A DNA stretch of 64,000 nt from Synechococcus sp. Nb3U1 (GCF_021533835.1 NZ_JAKFYQ010000001.1:501001-565000), one strand, 5' to 3'. Positions 40,401 to 50,380 are shown, counted from the stretch's first letter. Numbers and translations: made by a program. The notes: generated by a model not told the origin, from the letters alone.

Positions 40401-41381
40401 TTGCAGGTGGGGGACGGGGACTTGGTGCAACGGGGGGATTCCCTCGGCCTGTTGGTGTTTGAGCGAGCCAAAACCGGGGATATCATCCAGGGTCTGCCGC
40501 GGATTGAGGAACTGTTGGAGGCTCGGAAGCCCAAGGAAATGTGCATTCTCGCCAAGCGGCCCGGTACTGTTCAACTGAGCTGGCGGGGGGAAGAGCCGGA
40601 TCTGAAAGTTATCGAGAGCGATGGTACGGTCACCGATTACCCGCTGCTGCCAGGGCAAAATCTGATGGTAGCCGATGGACAGCCGGTAGAAGTGGGGGAT
40701 CCCCTGACAGATGGGCCCGCCAACCCCCATGACATTCTGGAAAGCTACTACGAGTACCACCGCCAAACCCTAGGGGATGACCAAGCGGCTCGTTTGGCTC
40801 TGCGAGAAGTGCAGCGCTTCTTCGTCAACGAGGTACAGAATGTGTACCGCTCCCAGGGGGTGGAGATCTCCGACAAGCACATCGAGGTTGTGGTACGCCA
40901 AATGACCTCGAAGGTGCGGGTGGACGACAGTGGCGATACCATTCTGCTGCCGGGTGAGTTGGTGGAGCTGCGGCAGATCCAGGATACCAATTCCTCTATG
41001 GCCATTACCGGTGGGGCTCCGGCCAAGTACACCCCCGTTTTGCTGGGGATCACCAAGGCCAGTTTGAACACCGACAGCTTCATCTCGGCGGCCAGTTTCC
41101 AGGAAACCACCCGGGTACTGACCGAGGCAGCCATCGAAGGCAAGTCAGACTGGTTGCGCGGCCTCAAGGAAAACGTGATCATTGGGCGCTTGATCCCGGC
41201 GGGTACCGGCTTTAGCACCTATGAAGAGAAGAGCCTGTCTGAATCGGAGCCCCACGAGGAAGAGGAAGAACCGGTGGCAATGCCATCACTGCCATCACGT
41301 CTAGCCCTAGAGGATGATCAACTGATCGACGACTCCACCCCTGCCTTCGATGAATTGGAGGAGGATGACGAGGACGAGTGA
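37476..41381 (+). CDS. rpoC2: DNA-directed RNA polymerase subunit beta' (RpoC2)
   Basis: A 1301-residue protein equal to the C-terminal part of bacterial beta'. The trigger-loop/bridge region includes [20 protein letters not shown] and [13 protein letters not shown]; zinc-site cysteines are in [14 protein letters not shown] very large insertion (about residues 370-950), with repeated barrel-sandwich-like units, is the SI3 insertion of cyanobacterial trigger loops. The C-terminus is acidic ([10 protein letters not shown]-like). ATG 37476 is preferred because of GAGGAATC just before it; the frame opens 14 codons upstream. Confidence 0.97.
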   Translation: MSEKGRPSADLLRQVADGNTTPPAVPFRNYQIGKKELRSLIAWSFARYGTARTAQMADALKAMGFKYATQAAVSISVEDLRVPPSKRQLLAQAEAEIEAATERFTRGEITEVERYQKVIDTWNQTNDQIKDELLSNFKQNDPLNSVYMMANSGARGNVSQVRQLVGMRGLMANPQGEIIDLPIKTNFREGLTVTEYIISSYGARKGLVDTALRTADSGYLTRRLVDVSQDVIVRESDCGTEHGIVLEYLMDGDNVVVSLEDRLVGRVLARDVLHPETQAVIAHRNQEVDHDLAKAIVNAGVRQAMVRSPLTCEANRSVCRLCYGWSLAHSRLVDMGEAVGIIAAQSIGEPGTQLTMRTFHTGGVFTGEVARQIRAPFAGVVRFPKNFRTRPFRTRHGDDALQVEVNNQITLEGSNGQREHFDVTQGSTLLVRDGAKVQPDQMIAEVSLAKATRKSTEKAQKEVISDLAGEIRFADLPIEEKTDRQGNITYTAQRQGLIWVMSGQVYNLPPGAEPVVENGDTVQAGDVIAETSLATEHGGIVRLPERTDSKSGREVEIINASVVLHEARVRVESHQSREQFLLDTAGGQTFVLKATPGTKVGNDEVVAELIESDFRTQTGGLVKFAGIEVARRGKAKQGFEVIQGGTLLWIPEETHEVNKDISLLNVEDGQFVEAGTEVVKDIFCQNAGIVEVIQKNDILREIIIKPGSLHLVENPADMEVKEGTLIQPGQQVLSSIVPDQLVYLEHVETPEGPGLLLRPVQEYEIPDHPSVPSQESTSESGRSIRLRAVQRIPFKDGERVRSVGGVELLRTQLVLEIDTDAPQLKADIELIQDDEDPEIRRLQLVILETLLLRRDVEADLTQGSTHTRLLVGEGDSITTGSVIARTEIQAKKAGIVQGIRQGAEVVRRVLVVTEDDQVSVPFTGSTTLKVGDLVRAKDEIAPGIPSPESGQVMQVADGQVVLRIARPYLVSAGAILQVGDGDLVQRGDSLGLLVFERAKTGDIIQGLPRIEELLEARKPKEMCILAKRPGTVQLSWRGEEPDLKVIESDGTVTDYPLLPGQNLMVADGQPVEVGDPLTDGPANPHDILESYYEYHRQTLGDDQAARLALREVQRFFVNEVQNVYRSQGVEISDKHIEVVVRQMTSKVRVDDSGDTILLPGELVELRQIQDTNSSMAITGGAPAKYTPVLLGITKASLNTDSFISAASFQETTRVLTEAAIEGKSDWLRGLKENVIIGRLIPAGTGFSTYEEKSLSESEPHEEEEEPVAMPSLPSRLALEDDQLIDDSTPAFDELEEDDEDE

Positions 41382-42084
41382 GGGTGCTCCGCTGAGGGAT
41401 CCCAGGGCTCGATCTCGAGACTGGCTGGCCCTGGAGACTGAGATCATCGAGTGCCGTCGCTGCCCACGCTTGGTTGGTTGGCGGGAGGAGGTGGCAGCTC
41501 GAAAAGTGGCTCGCTTTCGGGAACACTCCTACTGGGGACGGCCCATTCCTGGATTTGGGGATCCCCAGGCCCGGTTGTGGGTTATCGGGCTGGCTCCGGC
41601 AGCCCATGGCGGCAACCGTACCGGGCGGGTATTTACCGGGGATCCCAGCGGGGATTGGGTGTTTCGGGCACTGCACCGAGCTGGCTTTGCCAATCAGCCC
41701 ACCTCCACCCATCGACAAGATGGCCTCCAGCTCACGGATTGCTACATCTCGGCGGTGGTACGTTGTGCGCCCCCAGACAATCGCCCCACCCCGACAGAAG
41801 CCAAGACTTGCCTGGGCTACCTGGCCCAGGAACTGAAGGGGCTAACTCAGGTACGGGTGATCCTCCCTCTGGGCCACTTTGCCTTTCAGCACACCCTGCC
41901 GTTGCTGGATCCCCCTAAGCCTCGCCCCAAGTTTGCCCACAACCAAGTCACTGCCCTGGCAGAGGGTCGATATCTGCTCACCTCCTACCACCCCAGCCAA
42001 CGCAATACGGCCACCAAGCGGCTGACAGAGCCAATGTTCGATGCGGTTTTTGACCAGGCGCGCAGGTTGCTCGCCCAGCTATAG
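41365..42084 (+). CDS. Uracil-DNA glycosylase, family 5 (UDGb)
   Basis: A protein of about 239 residues. [20 protein letters not shown] is the UDGb active-site region, [12 protein letters not shown] and later cysteines ([13 protein letters not shown]) are the four-cysteine 4Fe-4S cluster ligands, and SYHPSQRNT is the leucine-loop motif. It removes uracil or other deaminated bases from DNA, a function typical of thermophiles. The start is uncertain: ATG 41365 has GGAGG closely upstream and ATG 41350 is five codons earlier. Either overlaps the end of rpoC2. Confidence 0.88.
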   Translation: MTRTSEGAPLRDPRARSRDWLALETEIIECRRCPRLVGWREEVAARKVARFREHSYWGRPIPGFGDPQARLWVIGLAPAAHGGNRTGRVFTGDPSGDWVFRALHRAGFANQPTSTHRQDGLQLTDCYISAVVRCAPPDNRPTPTEAKTCLGYLAQELKGLTQVRVILPLGHFAFQHTLPLLDPPKPRPKFAHNQVTALAEGRYLLTSYHPSQRNTATKRLTEPMFDAVFDQARRLLAQL

Positions 42085-42111
42085 AGCGTTATGGGGCAGA
42101 GGTGGGAAAGG

Positions 42112-42771
42112 TTACTCCGGCTGCCAGGATTCCAGGCGATAGGCACTGTCCCAAAAGAGCCATTCCAAACGGGAAGCGGTAACAAAGGCTGCCATCATCT
42201 TGTCCCGCAGGGCTGCGGTGGTTTGCTCAGCTACAGATTCCGTGATATCGATAGCCTGTTGTACCACCTGGGCAAATTCTTCACCAGCATAGGTGTCGAT
42301 CCATTGTTGATAGGGGTTGTGGGGTTGAGCCATTCGATATATTTCAGATCCCACCTCACGGTAAATCCAAAAACAGGGCAGCACAGCAGCGATCGCCACC
42401 TCATAGGGATCCAACGCTGCCGTAGCCAATAGAGAACGGGTATAGGTAAAACAAGTGGGGGCGTAGGTGATTTCCGGCTGGATTTCGTAGAGACGAAAAT
42501 AACTTTCGTGCAGGCTACGTTCGGCTACGATCGCTCCAAGGGCGAAATTCAAAAAACTCACTACCTGTTCAGATCTTTCCGACCGAGCTCCAATCAGACC
42601 CAAAGCGCGGGCAAAATCCGTTAAGTAGAGGGCATCCTGCTGTAGATAAAACTGAAACCGTTCCCGAGATAAGGTTCCAGCTGCCAATTCTTGATTAAAA
42701 GGATGGGCCAAAATCTGCTGATAAATCAGTTGAATGGCTTGCCAAAGGTGAGCGGTAAAGGAGTTGGACAT
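42112..42771 (-). CDS. tenA: TenA family thiaminase II
   Basis: A 219-residue all-helical protein. HPFNQELAAGTLSRERFQFY, YLQQDALYL, YAPTCFTYTRSLL, the catalytic cysteine in AVLPCFWIYREVG (about Cys133) and the final glutamate in SRLEWLFWDSAYRLE are all TenA/THI-4 features. TenA hydrolyses aminopyrimidines to salvage thiamine precursors. ATG 42771 is chosen, four codons inside the longest frame. No TPP riboswitch was recognised upstream. It follows aar on the same strand. Confidence 0.88.
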   Translation of the reverse strand: MSNSFTAHLWQAIQLIYQQILAHPFNQELAAGTLSRERFQFYLQQDALYLTDFARALGLIGARSERSEQVVSFLNFALGAIVAERSLHESYFRLYEIQPEITYAPTCFTYTRSLLATAALDPYEVAIAAVLPCFWIYREVGSEIYRMAQPHNPYQQWIDTYAGEEFAQVVQQAIDITESVAEQTTAALRDKMMAAFVTASRLEWLFWDSAYRLESWQPE

Positions 42772-42862
42772 GGTGGAAAACAACTTCCATAAGGTTGCAA
42801 GTTTTTAGGGATCCCTTCTCAAAAAACGATAGCCAACAGGGATCCCGAGGGGAGCTGAGTTT

Positions 42863-43888
42863 TCAGGCTTCTGGCATCAGCGGGCGGAACCCATGCTTGC
42901 GGGAAAGCTGCCCGATCAAATCTAACTTTTCTAAGGTAATCAGATTGCGTCCCCAACTGAAATTGGTATGCAGCTCCTCAAATTCCAGCAACATCGACTC
43001 GGCAAAGCAAGCGAAAAGTTGACGGGCTGGATTGGCCACATTGAGAAACTGCATGATGTTCCATTCAATATCGAGGGAGTGCTCCACCATGCCACCATCG
43101 ATCACGTATACCCCCTGTCGCTGCAGGCTAGAGGCAATATTTTTCGGGTAGCCCCCGTCAATGATCACGCAGGGATCCCGCAACATCTGGGGATTGAGAA
43201 CCAGGCCCTGATTCATACTCGCCACCCAAACAATGAAATCGGCACGAGGGAGGGCTTCTTCCACCGAACAGATCTCCCCCTGCTTGAGGTTGGCCCGTAA
43301 TTCTTCCAGCCGTTGTCGATCCCGCGCCACCAGCAACAATTTGCCCAGCTGGGTATGGGCGGCCAACCATTGACAGATGGCACTGCCGATATCCCCACTC
43401 GCCCCCACCACGGCTACCGTCGCTGCCGCCAAATCCATAACATAACGTTGGGCCGCCGATTGCAACTGCTGACAGATAATGTAGGCGGTGTGGGTATTGC
43501 CGGTGGTGAACCGCTGCACCTCTAGGTCGATATTGCGCACCCGTCTGAGGCTGTCGAGGCGAAAGTTCTCAAAAATGATGCTGCTGAATCCCCCCAGGGC
43601 GGTGATGCTAAGTCCACGTCGTTGGGCCAAAGCCATGGCATTGAGGATTTTCCGACAGGCCGCCTTCACCCGTCCGCCCGCCAACATCTCCGGCAAGAAG
43701 CACGATTCGACGTATTGCCCATGAATCTTTTGGCCAGTGATGCTGGTGACGGTGATCTCATCCACAACCTGAGGGGGAGCCATGCACCAAAACTCAAGAT
43801 CGCTGTCCGCATATTCTGGATACCCCAGCTTGTCTGCCACCCGTTGTGCATGGGCAAGGCTGGTTAAGTGCCCGATCAGGCCGAACAT
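42863..43888 (-). CDS. aar: Long-chain acyl-ACP reductase (AAR)
   Basis: A 341-residue reductase converting fatty acyl-ACP to fatty aldehydes with NADPH, the first step of cyanobacterial alkane synthesis. It begins [18 protein letters not shown], carries [19 protein letters not shown] as the NADPH-binding fold and ends SRKHGFRPL; this is the full-length cyanobacterial form. It lies 138 bases downstream of ado in the same direction, so the aldehyde product feeds directly to the next enzyme. Confidence 0.96.
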   Translation of the reverse strand: MFGLIGHLTSLAHAQRVADKLGYPEYADSDLEFWCMAPPQVVDEITVTSITGQKIHGQYVESCFLPEMLAGGRVKAACRKILNAMALAQRRGLSITALGGFSSIIFENFRLDSLRRVRNIDLEVQRFTTGNTHTAYIICQQLQSAAQRYVMDLAAATVAVVGASGDIGSAICQWLAAHTQLGKLLLVARDRQRLEELRANLKQGEICSVEEALPRADFIVWVASMNQGLVLNPQMLRDPCVIIDGGYPKNIASSLQRQGVYVIDGGMVEHSLDIEWNIMQFLNVANPARQLFACFAESMLLEFEELHTNFSWGRNLITLEKLDLIGQLSRKHGFRPLMPEA

Positions 43889-44026
43889 AGAGGTTTACTC
43901 ACTTGGATAATTCAATTCTTGGATCCCATCAGAACACGACCATACCCTGAGGGTTAGGCCTTTCCCTGGATCTGGGCTAGCCACCCAATCCTTTTGCGTC
44001 ACAGGCCAAACAGAGCCATTGGGATC

Positions 44027-44758
44027 TCACGCAGCCCGCAATCCCTGGGCCGAGAGGCGCATCACTTCGCGGGTACTGAAGCCGATATTAGCCAAAGCCT
44101 CACCGTAGGCGATCATAAAGTCTTCCACGATCGCTTCCCGATCCATGTGGATGCCTTCCACATCCTCATCCACCTGTTGGAGCATTTGCCAAACCAAGGG
44201 CAGGTTTTGCGCATTGGCCACTTCAATTTGTGCCTTAGCTTCGGTGAAATGCTCTCCTAGCCAGCGTTCCCCAAAATTCAGGTGAAGATACTCATCCTTG
44301 ACTACCCCTTCGGTGATCTTGCGAGCAAAATCATCGGCGACCGGGATGTAAATATTGTAGGCGGCAATGGCAAAGCACTCGATGATCAGAGACTGAATTA
44401 CAAAGCAGGTGACCAAATCCCCAACTGCCGCCGCTTTTTGGAAATTGTCGTGTAACGGAGAAAAGAAAGCGCGGGCAAACTCCATATCTGGCTCTACCTG
44501 CAGGTTTTTGCCGCAGGATTGGAAGCCTTTCATGTGGCGCAGCTCCATTTTGGCCAGTTTACGCAGCTCGTCTGCAGAGTCCGGCAGCATCTCCGCCAGC
44601 TTTAGGTAATTATCGTTGGCTTCCTGTTCCCCTTCAATGACAATGCCGTTGATGCGTGAGTAGGCCTGCCGATAGACTGTACTGCTGTAGTCAGGAGCGG
44701 TGCGAGCTTCTCCCGCCAAGGACTGGGGGCTGTTGGGCAGGACATTCGCTTGGGCCAT
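44027..44758 (-). CDS. ado: Aldehyde-deformylating oxygenase (ADO)
   Basis: A 243-residue ferritin-like non-heme diiron enzyme turning Cn fatty aldehydes to Cn-1 alkanes plus formate. The metal ligands lie in [34 protein letters not shown] and [12 protein letters not shown]. Length and start (MAQANVLPN) agree with the cyanobacterial family. First of the ado-aar pair. Alkanes lie in thylakoid and cytoplasmic membranes and affect their flexibility. Confidence 0.96.
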   Translation of the reverse strand: MAQANVLPNSPQSLAGEARTAPDYSSTVYRQAYSRINGIVIEGEQEANDNYLKLAEMLPDSADELRKLAKMELRHMKGFQSCGKNLQVEPDMEFARAFFSPLHDNFQKAAAVGDLVTCFVIQSLIIECFAIAAYNIYIPVADDFARKITEGVVKDEYLHLNFGERWLGEHFTEAKAQIEVANAQNLPLVWQMLQQVDEDVEGIHMDREAIVEDFMIAYGEALANIGFSTREVMRLSAQGLRAA

Positions 44759-44907
44759 ACTGATGCATCTCCTCTTGGTTTTCTGACAATCATATCGATT
44801 CCTCTTTATTAGGATAGCCCCAGCTGGAGTGGAATCTGTCGGATCCCTTCTGTTGAACGATTACAGTCTGATAGGGTGGGAATCCAAGTGCCGTTTGAGG
44901 CTGCTGT

Positions 44908-45216
44908 ATGTCTGCTCTTGGGGATGGCCTGAACCAGTTGCGCCAGTTGCTCACTCAATTGGAAGATCAATCCATCGATCAGCCGATTGGTACTGGAGAA
45001 GAGGTGTTGCAGGCGATCGAGTTGGCCACGGCCTTTGAGCTGTTCGAAGCGGAAAGCAGGGGCTTGTTGATGCAAATTGTGGCCAATCTCTGGGATCGGG
45101 TACGACAACAGGAGCTTTCCGCTGAGGAAATCCAGATGGTGTTGGAAAAACTGCGGGCTGTGGGTTACACGGATGCTGAGATGCAAGAGGCTCTGGACTT
45201 GGAGCAGAAAGATTAG
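44908..45216 (+). CDS. Small conserved-looking cyanobacterial protein
   Basis: A 102-residue acidic helical protein (GEEVLQAIELATAFELFEAE, AEEIQMVLEKLRAVGYTDAE). It has no signal peptide or membrane segment and no known motif. A GAGG sits 7 bases before the ATG. It is convergent with the pentapeptide gene, 7 bases apart, and divergent from ado. Function unknown. Confidence 0.68.
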   Translation: MSALGDGLNQLRQLLTQLEDQSIDQPIGTGEEVLQAIELATAFELFEAESRGLLMQIVANLWDRVRQQELSAEEIQMVLEKLRAVGYTDAEMQEALDLEQKD

Positions 45217-45223
45217 GGAGGGT

Positions 45224-45718
45224 CTAGGCTCGGATCATGCCCAGCTCAGCTGCAGAAACATCCTCCTCCAGTTGTGTGGTCTGGTCATAGACTGCCTCGC
45301 GCAGGTTGGCCAGTTTGAGCTTGCATTGGGTTAAAGTGGCTCCTTTCAGGTTGGCTCCGGTCAAGTTGGCTCCCGCCAGATCCACCCCACGCAGATCCGC
45401 CCCACTCAGGTCTGCACCGATGAGATTAGCCCCGCGCAGGTTGGCCCCTTGCAACTGGGATCCCTGAAGTTGGGCATTTTCTAGGGTGGCCAGGCGCAGG
45501 TTGGATCCCTTTAGATCAGCCCTGCTCAAATCTGCACCCCTCAAGTAAGCTCGCTCCAAGTTGACTGCAGCCAGTTGGGCCTGTTTGAGCACCGCCCCGC
45601 TAAAGTCGATCCCAGACAGATCTGCCCCTTCCAGGTTGGCATTCGCCAGGTGAGTGTTGCTGAAGTCCCGCTCGCCGCTGCCGTAGCGTTGCAGCAGTTC
45701 TGCTACTGTTTCAGCCAT
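45224..45718 (-). CDS. Cytoplasmic pentapeptide-repeat protein
   Basis: A 164-residue protein of about 24 pentapeptide repeats ([15 protein letters not shown] to [13 protein letters not shown]), predicted to form a right-handed quadrilateral beta helix. No signal peptide is seen from the chosen ATG 45718, which has AAGGAAG 6 bases upstream; the frame continues 26 codons further but that part is not repeat-like. The partner and function are unknown; pentapeptide proteins act variously as structural scaffolds or gyrase mimics. Confidence 0.85.
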   Translation of the reverse strand: MAETVAELLQRYGSGERDFSNTHLANANLEGADLSGIDFSGAVLKQAQLAAVNLERAYLRGADLSRADLKGSNLRLATLENAQLQGSQLQGANLRGANLIGADLSGADLRGVDLAGANLTGANLKGATLTQCKLKLANLREAVYDQTTQLEEDVSAAELGMIRA

Positions 45719-45890
45719 GATGTGCTTCCTTGTGCCTGACGCATCGGATCCTACCGGGGAACCGGGCTGTCGCCAAGCGATTGGAATGGGTGTCATCGGA
45801 TGTCATCTGGAGCTTTCAGGGTCTGGTTTGCCGGACTAGCCCAGGGTGGGGATCCCGCTGTCTCTGGGCATGAGCTAGATACTCTAGATA

Positions 45891-46199
45891 CTATTGAATG
45901 ACCCTCTGTTGTTCCTGCTCGGGATAAGGGGCCTGACTGGTGGAGTCTTTAGGAAGCGCGACATAGTGGCTACAGCGGCAGGGGCCTAACGGGTTGACGG
46001 CGCAGGGCAGATACATCGACCGGGAAAAGTATTGACAGGAGGAATCCCATTGGGAGGAGGGCAGAAGGCGGTGGGGGTTGTGGAGATCCCAACTGCGGCG
46101 AGCAGCCCGGTGGGATCCGATTTTGTCCAGGAGGGGGATCAACTGGGCCAAAAAAGTCAGGCCCAGCCATAGTCCCACCCCCACCATCAGTTGCACCAT
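45891..46199 (-). CDS. Small membrane-anchored cysteine-rich protein (DUF6464-like)
   Basis: A 102-residue protein with one N-terminal membrane helix (MVGVGLWLGLTFLAQLIPLL) and a C-terminal motif CQYFSRSMYLPCAVNPLGPC followed by RCSHY, in which four cysteines could bind metal or form disulfides. I recall this pattern from cyanobacterial DUF6464 proteins, but could not check it. An AGGAGG lies about 10 bases before the start. It is divergent from the Mrp gene. Confidence 0.62.
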   Translation of the reverse strand: MVQLMVGVGLWLGLTFLAQLIPLLDKIGSHRAARRSWDLHNPHRLLPSSQWDSSCQYFSRSMYLPCAVNPLGPCRCSHYVALPKDSTSQAPYPEQEQQRVIQ

Positions 46200-46385
46200 G
46201 GTTCGTCATCCTCCTGCAGGTCGCTGTAGATCCTTGCCGTCCAACTCTGCCCAGCCTAGGCCAGTGTGTTTCACCCTGGCTAGGCTTGGGGCCAGTTTTG
46301 TTGCTGTCCTTCTCGGCTGGCGAAATCCCAGTGGAAAAAACGATTACAGTGAAGAGTGGTTCGATGTCGTCCGGTTTTCTCCTCC

Positions 46386-47468
46386 ATGACAACTTCCACC
46401 CTCAATGCCGCCGCCATTTTAGAGGTATTACGGCCCGTTCAGGATCCGGAGCTGCGCCGTAGCTTGGTGGAACTGAACATGATTCGGGATATTCGGGTGG
46501 AGCCAGAACGGGTGGCTTTTACCCTGGTGTTGACTACTCCTGCCTGTCCATTGCGGGAATTCATTGTGGATGAGTGCAAGGCGGCCATCCGCCAGTTGGC
46601 CCCGATTGAAACCATCGATGTCACGGTGACAGCAGAAACCCCCCGTTCCCCCTCCCTACCGGATCGGCAAGGGATCCCTGGAGTCCGCAATATCGTCGCC
46701 ATCTCCAGCGGCAAAGGGGGGGTGGGCAAAACTTCGGTATCGGTGAATGTCGCCATTGCGTTGGCCCAAAGTGGGGCGCGAGTGGGGCTGCTGGATGCTG
46801 ATATTTACGGCCCGAATGTGCCGCTCATGTTGGGGCTTCAGGATCAGTCTCTGTTTGTGCAAAAACGGGAGGATGGCAGCGAGGATATCTTCCCGCTGGA
46901 GAACTACGGCGTGAAGATGGTGTCGATGGGCCTGTTGATCGGGCGGGATCAGCCGGTGATTTGGCGGGGGCCGATGTTGAATGGGGTGATCCGGCAGTTT
47001 CTCTATCAGGTGCAGTGGGGAGAGTTGGACTATTTGATTGTGGATATGCCCCCTGGCACTGGCGATGCCCAACTGACCCTGACGCAGGCGGTGCCTTTGG
47101 CTGGGGCGGTGATCGTCACAACACCTCAGTCGGTGGCGCTGCTGGATAGCCGCAAGGGCTTGAATATGTTCCGGCAGTTGCAGGTGCCGATTCTGGGCAT
47201 TGTGGAAAACATGAGCTACTTTATCCCGCCTGATTTGCCGGATCGCCAGTACGATATTTTCGGCTCAGAAGGCGGGGAAACCACCGCCCGCGAATTGGGG
47301 ATCCCGTTGTTGGGGCGGATCCCGTTGGAAATTGCCCTACGTCAAGGGGGGGATGCGGGCAAACCGATTGTGGTCGGCCATCCTGAGTCGGCTGCGGCTC
47401 AAGCCTTAACCCAGATTGCCAAAACCCTGGCTGGGCGGGTGTCGATGTTGGCTTTGGGGGCAGGTTAG
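46386..47468 (+). CDS. mrp: Mrp/ApbC family iron-sulfur cluster carrier ATPase
   Basis: A 360-residue protein. An N-terminal MIP18/DUF59 domain (about residues 1-90, with TTPACPLREFI) is followed by a ParA-type ATPase: deviant Walker A SSGKGGVGKTSVSVNVA, LLDADIYGPNVPLMLGL and YLIVDMPPGTGDAQLTL. These proteins bind and transfer Fe-S clusters. The C-terminal C-x-x-C pair of many Mrp proteins is replaced by ENMSYFIPPDLPDRQYD, as I recall for cyanobacterial members. Its stop codon overlaps that of the convergent lipoprotein gene. Confidence 0.93.
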   Translation: MTTSTLNAAAILEVLRPVQDPELRRSLVELNMIRDIRVEPERVAFTLVLTTPACPLREFIVDECKAAIRQLAPIETIDVTVTAETPRSPSLPDRQGIPGVRNIVAISSGKGGVGKTSVSVNVAIALAQSGARVGLLDADIYGPNVPLMLGLQDQSLFVQKREDGSEDIFPLENYGVKMVSMGLLIGRDQPVIWRGPMLNGVIRQFLYQVQWGELDYLIVDMPPGTGDAQLTLTQAVPLAGAVIVTTPQSVALLDSRKGLNMFRQLQVPILGIVENMSYFIPPDLPDRQYDIFGSEGGETTARELGIPLLGRIPLEIALRQGGDAGKPIVVGHPESAAAQALTQIAKTLAGRVSMLALGAG

Positions 47469-47842
47469 TACCGTTCTGCTTCCACCAAAGAAACCCCGAA
47501 GGCGCGTCCCCCCACGGTGATACCCTCTTGGGCTTTGCCGCGCACGGTGACGGTGCTGTTCATGGCCGGGATCCCTTTGTCGGTGATCACCCAAATGGAG
47601 CCGCTGTTGTCCTGCAGCTCATATACCCCCTGCCCAAATACCCCCACCTGGTTCACCACCTGGCCGCGGATCCACACATCGGCGTGCTGGGTGGGTTTTT
47701 GAGCCACGGTAGCAATCGGGGTGGTTCCTATCCCCAACCGCGCCAGTTGCCCGCAGCCGCTGGCCCCACCCAACATCAAACCCAGCCCCAGTAAGAGCAC
47801 TAGGGATCCCTGACGTACCTTTTGGCCCAGTTGCTTGTTCAT
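47465..47842 (-). CDS. Lipoprotein with OB-fold-like domain
   Basis: A 125-residue protein. The start at ATG 47842 gives a basic n-region, a hydrophobic stretch (LVLLLGLGLMLGGASGC) and a lipobox-like A-S-G-C, so it is likely a lipoprotein. The mature part (DVWIRGQVVNQVGVFGQGVY, ELQDNSGSIWVIT, STVTVRGKAQEGI) has the pattern of a small OB-fold of the nucleic-acid-binding/YgiW type. Function unknown. It overlaps mrp by four bases tail to tail. Confidence 0.75.
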   Translation of the reverse strand: MNKQLGQKVRQGSLVLLLGLGLMLGGASGCGQLARLGIGTTPIATVAQKPTQHADVWIRGQVVNQVGVFGQGVYELQDNSGSIWVITDKGIPAMNSTVTVRGKAQEGITVGGRAFGVSLVEAERY

Positions 47843-47938
47843 GCTGTAGTCCCCATCAACGGCACTTGCTCCCACCATAGCAAGGGTCGCCAGGCAGCTT
47901 GGGTAGCAGGTGGCAGCGAGGGGATCTCTAGCGGTTCT

Positions 47939-49825
47939 CTAGAACTTTTCGCCAATACTAAAGTGCAACTGACCCTGACCAGCATCCCCCTGCCCGACCC
48001 CGTAGTCGATGCGCAGCGGCCCTAGTGGAGACTGAATGCGAATGCCAGCCCCTAACCCTAGGCCATTGCCGGGTTTGTTACGGGCCAAGGCAGGATTCCC
48101 GGCCACGGCGGCTCCACTGCCCAAGTCAGTGCCGTAGTCGGCGAAGACCACCGCCCCCACCGGGTCGAAAATTGGAAAGCGCAATTCAGCGGTGGCAGTG
48201 GCGAAGCTGCGACCGGAGCCCACCCCCCCCTCAAAGAAGCCGCGCACCGAGTTGCCACCCCCAATGCCGAAGGCATCGTAGGGAGCTAAATCGCCAATGG
48301 TCGTGCCCGCCCGCACATCAAAGGCCAGCACCTGGGGCCGGTCGCTGCGGGTCTCAAACAGGTCTACAGGGATGAATTGGCTGTAGCTGGTTTCTAGGCG
48401 GTTGGCATTGAGGCCATTTTGGAATAGGCGCACCGACTGTTCCGTAGAGATGCGAAAAATGGATCCCTGGCTGGGGTTATTGCTGTTGTCACGGGTATCA
48501 TTCACAAGACCAAACCGCAGAGTGGTATAGCTGTCTTGGCCGCTTTCGCTGAAGGTGATCGGGTTGCCCAACACGTCAAAGCGCTGCTGCTCACCGTTGC
48601 TATCGCGGGCCTCCACAAACTGGACTCGGGTACCCAGGCTGGCCCGCCAATTCTCCCCGATTGGGCGAGAGAAAGTTACCCCACCCCCGAGGCGGTTGAT
48701 GCGCACGGGATCCCCATTGGGCAAGGCGAAGCCCTCATTGAAAACAAAGCTAGAAGCCTGTTGGTTGGCCACATTGACGTTGTAGGACGTGGGAATGTCC
48801 ATCGTGGCAATTTGCGGATCTGTGAAGTTGAGGTCGAAGAGGGTTTCGGTGGTGCCCACCTGCACATTGAAGCTGGCGCTTTGGTTGTTGCCCCCCAGGT
48901 TTTGCTCCGAGAGGTTGAGGCCAGCAAACACCCCCGTAGCAGAGCTGACCCCCAAGGTGCCCCCGAGGGTGCCGGTGCGCCGTTCCTCCACATTGACCAC
49001 CACCACTACCTTGTCGGGATCCTGGCCGGGGTTGAGGCCAACATTCACATCCTGAAACAGGTTCAGGTCAAAAACCGCCTGTAGGTCTTCTTGAATTTGG
49101 TTACGGTTAAAGACATCCCCCGGTTTGGCCTTTAGTTCGCGGGTGACGATGAAGTCGCGGGTTTTGTCGTTACCCTGCACGCGAATGTCTTCGATCTCTC
49201 CTTCGGCAATTTCTAGGATGATCGTGCCATCTTCCGAGGAGCGCACATCTGTAACCTTGGCCAGCACATAGCCATTATCGGCGTACCATTGCTCAATATC
49301 CGCTACCCCGATTTGCAGATCACCAAAATTCAAAACTCGCCCTTCTTGCTCTGCAAAGGCTTCCCGCAACACTTCGGGAGCCAAAACTCTCGCTCCTTCC
49401 GTCTGCACAGCCCTGACGACCGGATTGGGTTGTACCTCAAAGGTGACCCGCACCCCCAGTGGGGTATCGGAAGGAACCGCCCGCACATCGGCAAAAAATC
49501 CCGTGGCAAAGACGGCGTTGATGTCTTCCCGCAGTTGGGAACGGGTGGAAATTTCCCCGGCACGGGTGCGAATGACGCTGTAGACCCGGTCGATCAATTG
49601 AGGGTCTTCCGTCCCCTGGATCACCACCTCCGCCACCAGAACTTCTGGTTCACCAGCAGCAGGGGCTGTGGGAGCGGTTTGGGCGGGGGTATCCCCGCCG
49701 GTGCGCAAATCAAGGGTGCCTGGTTCGGGGGCCGATTGGGCCCAAGCCGACGCCCCCATCAGTAGGCTGATCCCACAGGTGAGAGCCGAAGCTAGCCAAG
49801 GGCAGAGTTGCCTGGAACGATTCAT
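47939..49825 (-). CDS. bamA: Outer-membrane assembly protein BamA/Omp85 family
   Basis: A 628-residue protein with a signal peptide (cut after SAWAQ), a Pro/Ala-rich linker, three POTRA domains (about residues 65-310, with LREDINAVFATGFFADVR and VQGNDKTRDFIVTRELK) and a C-terminal 16-strand barrel. GGGNSVRGFFEGG carries the conserved V-R-G-F loop and the last strand ends in LHFSIGEKF. Omp85 proteins insert beta-barrels in the outer membrane and are related to plastid Toc75. ATG 49825 is chosen as the start of the signal peptide; the frame opens 20 codons further upstream. Confidence 0.94.
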   Translation of the reverse strand: MNRSRQLCPWLASALTCGISLLMGASAWAQSAPEPGTLDLRTGGDTPAQTAPTAPAAGEPEVLVAEVVIQGTEDPQLIDRVYSVIRTRAGEISTRSQLREDINAVFATGFFADVRAVPSDTPLGVRVTFEVQPNPVVRAVQTEGARVLAPEVLREAFAEQEGRVLNFGDLQIGVADIEQWYADNGYVLAKVTDVRSSEDGTIILEIAEGEIEDIRVQGNDKTRDFIVTRELKAKPGDVFNRNQIQEDLQAVFDLNLFQDVNVGLNPGQDPDKVVVVVNVEERRTGTLGGTLGVSSATGVFAGLNLSEQNLGGNNQSASFNVQVGTTETLFDLNFTDPQIATMDIPTSYNVNVANQQASSFVFNEGFALPNGDPVRINRLGGGVTFSRPIGENWRASLGTRVQFVEARDSNGEQQRFDVLGNPITFSESGQDSYTTLRFGLVNDTRDNSNNPSQGSIFRISTEQSVRLFQNGLNANRLETSYSQFIPVDLFETRSDRPQVLAFDVRAGTTIGDLAPYDAFGIGGGNSVRGFFEGGVGSGRSFATATAELRFPIFDPVGAVVFADYGTDLGSGAAVAGNPALARNKPGNGLGLGAGIRIQSPLGPLRIDYGVGQGDAGQGQLHFSIGEKF

Positions 49826-50035
49826 GGGGATCCCTCGCACACCACTGAAATTGTGAAATTTGAGTTGAAACGGGCTGTCGCCCACAGGGCGGACAATCGC
49901 TCTGAATTATATCAACCCAGATCCGGGCATTGGCGCTGGCTACATTGCGGACTTGGGCAGTCTTGGGTGCCAAAAGCGGCCTCCCCACTTGCTTGATGGG
50001 TTCCTGTCCAACGGGATCCGTTGCGGTGCTCAACC

Positions 50036-50380
50036 CTATGGAAACCGCAGGGATCCGCCACAACGACCTCGACAGGGTTCTGGCGTGGGTTCCACAGCAT
50101 CGTTGACGATGATGATCGTAATTGGGGTGGGAGGAGGGGTGGGACGAGGGCGGCTGCCACTGAGGCCCCAACTGCCGGAGCGACGTGGCGCGGGCGCATT
50201 GGGCATGATCAAGATAGTGTTTTGGATGGTGGTGGCATTGCCGGAGCCGCTGTTAACGGCAGTGGCATTGCTATTGAGGATCAGGGTTTGTTGAGGAATT
50301 GGGGTTTGAGCCTGGGCTGCCGAACTGATGCACAGGCTGAGCAAGGCCGCTTCGAAGAGGCGCTGAGCAGATAAAACCAT
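50036..50380 (-). CDS. Small secreted protein, function unknown
   Basis: A 114-residue protein with a signal peptide ending in SAAQAQ (near residue 25). The mature N-terminal part (LILNSNATAVNSGSGNATTI) is rich in Asn, Ser and Thr, followed by a proline-rich segment and two C-terminal cysteines (CRGRC). GAGGG lies 7 bases before the ATG. No family recognised. Its upstream neighbour on the minus strand is empty DNA. Confidence 0.55.
   Translation of the reverse strand: MVLSAQRLFEAALLSLCISSAAQAQTPIPQQTLILNSNATAVNSGSGNATTIQNTILIMPNAPAPRRSGSWGLSGSRPRPTPPPTPITIIIVNDAVEPTPEPCRGRCGGSLRFP

Noticed and set aside
37476-41381. Large insertion in RpoC2 as a novel domain
   Set aside because: It matches the known SI3 insertion of cyanobacterial beta' subunits in place and size.
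45224-45718. Pentapeptide repeats as a CRISPR-like or DNA tandem-repeat array
   Set aside because: The periodicity is in 15-base codon units typical for A-x-L-x-x repeats and spacers are not unique.
46386-47468. Missing C-x-x-C pair in Mrp as a loss of function
   Set aside because: Cyanobacterial Mrp proteins, as I recall them, commonly have the E-N-M-S-Y-F-I-P-P segment here, so it is not unusual.
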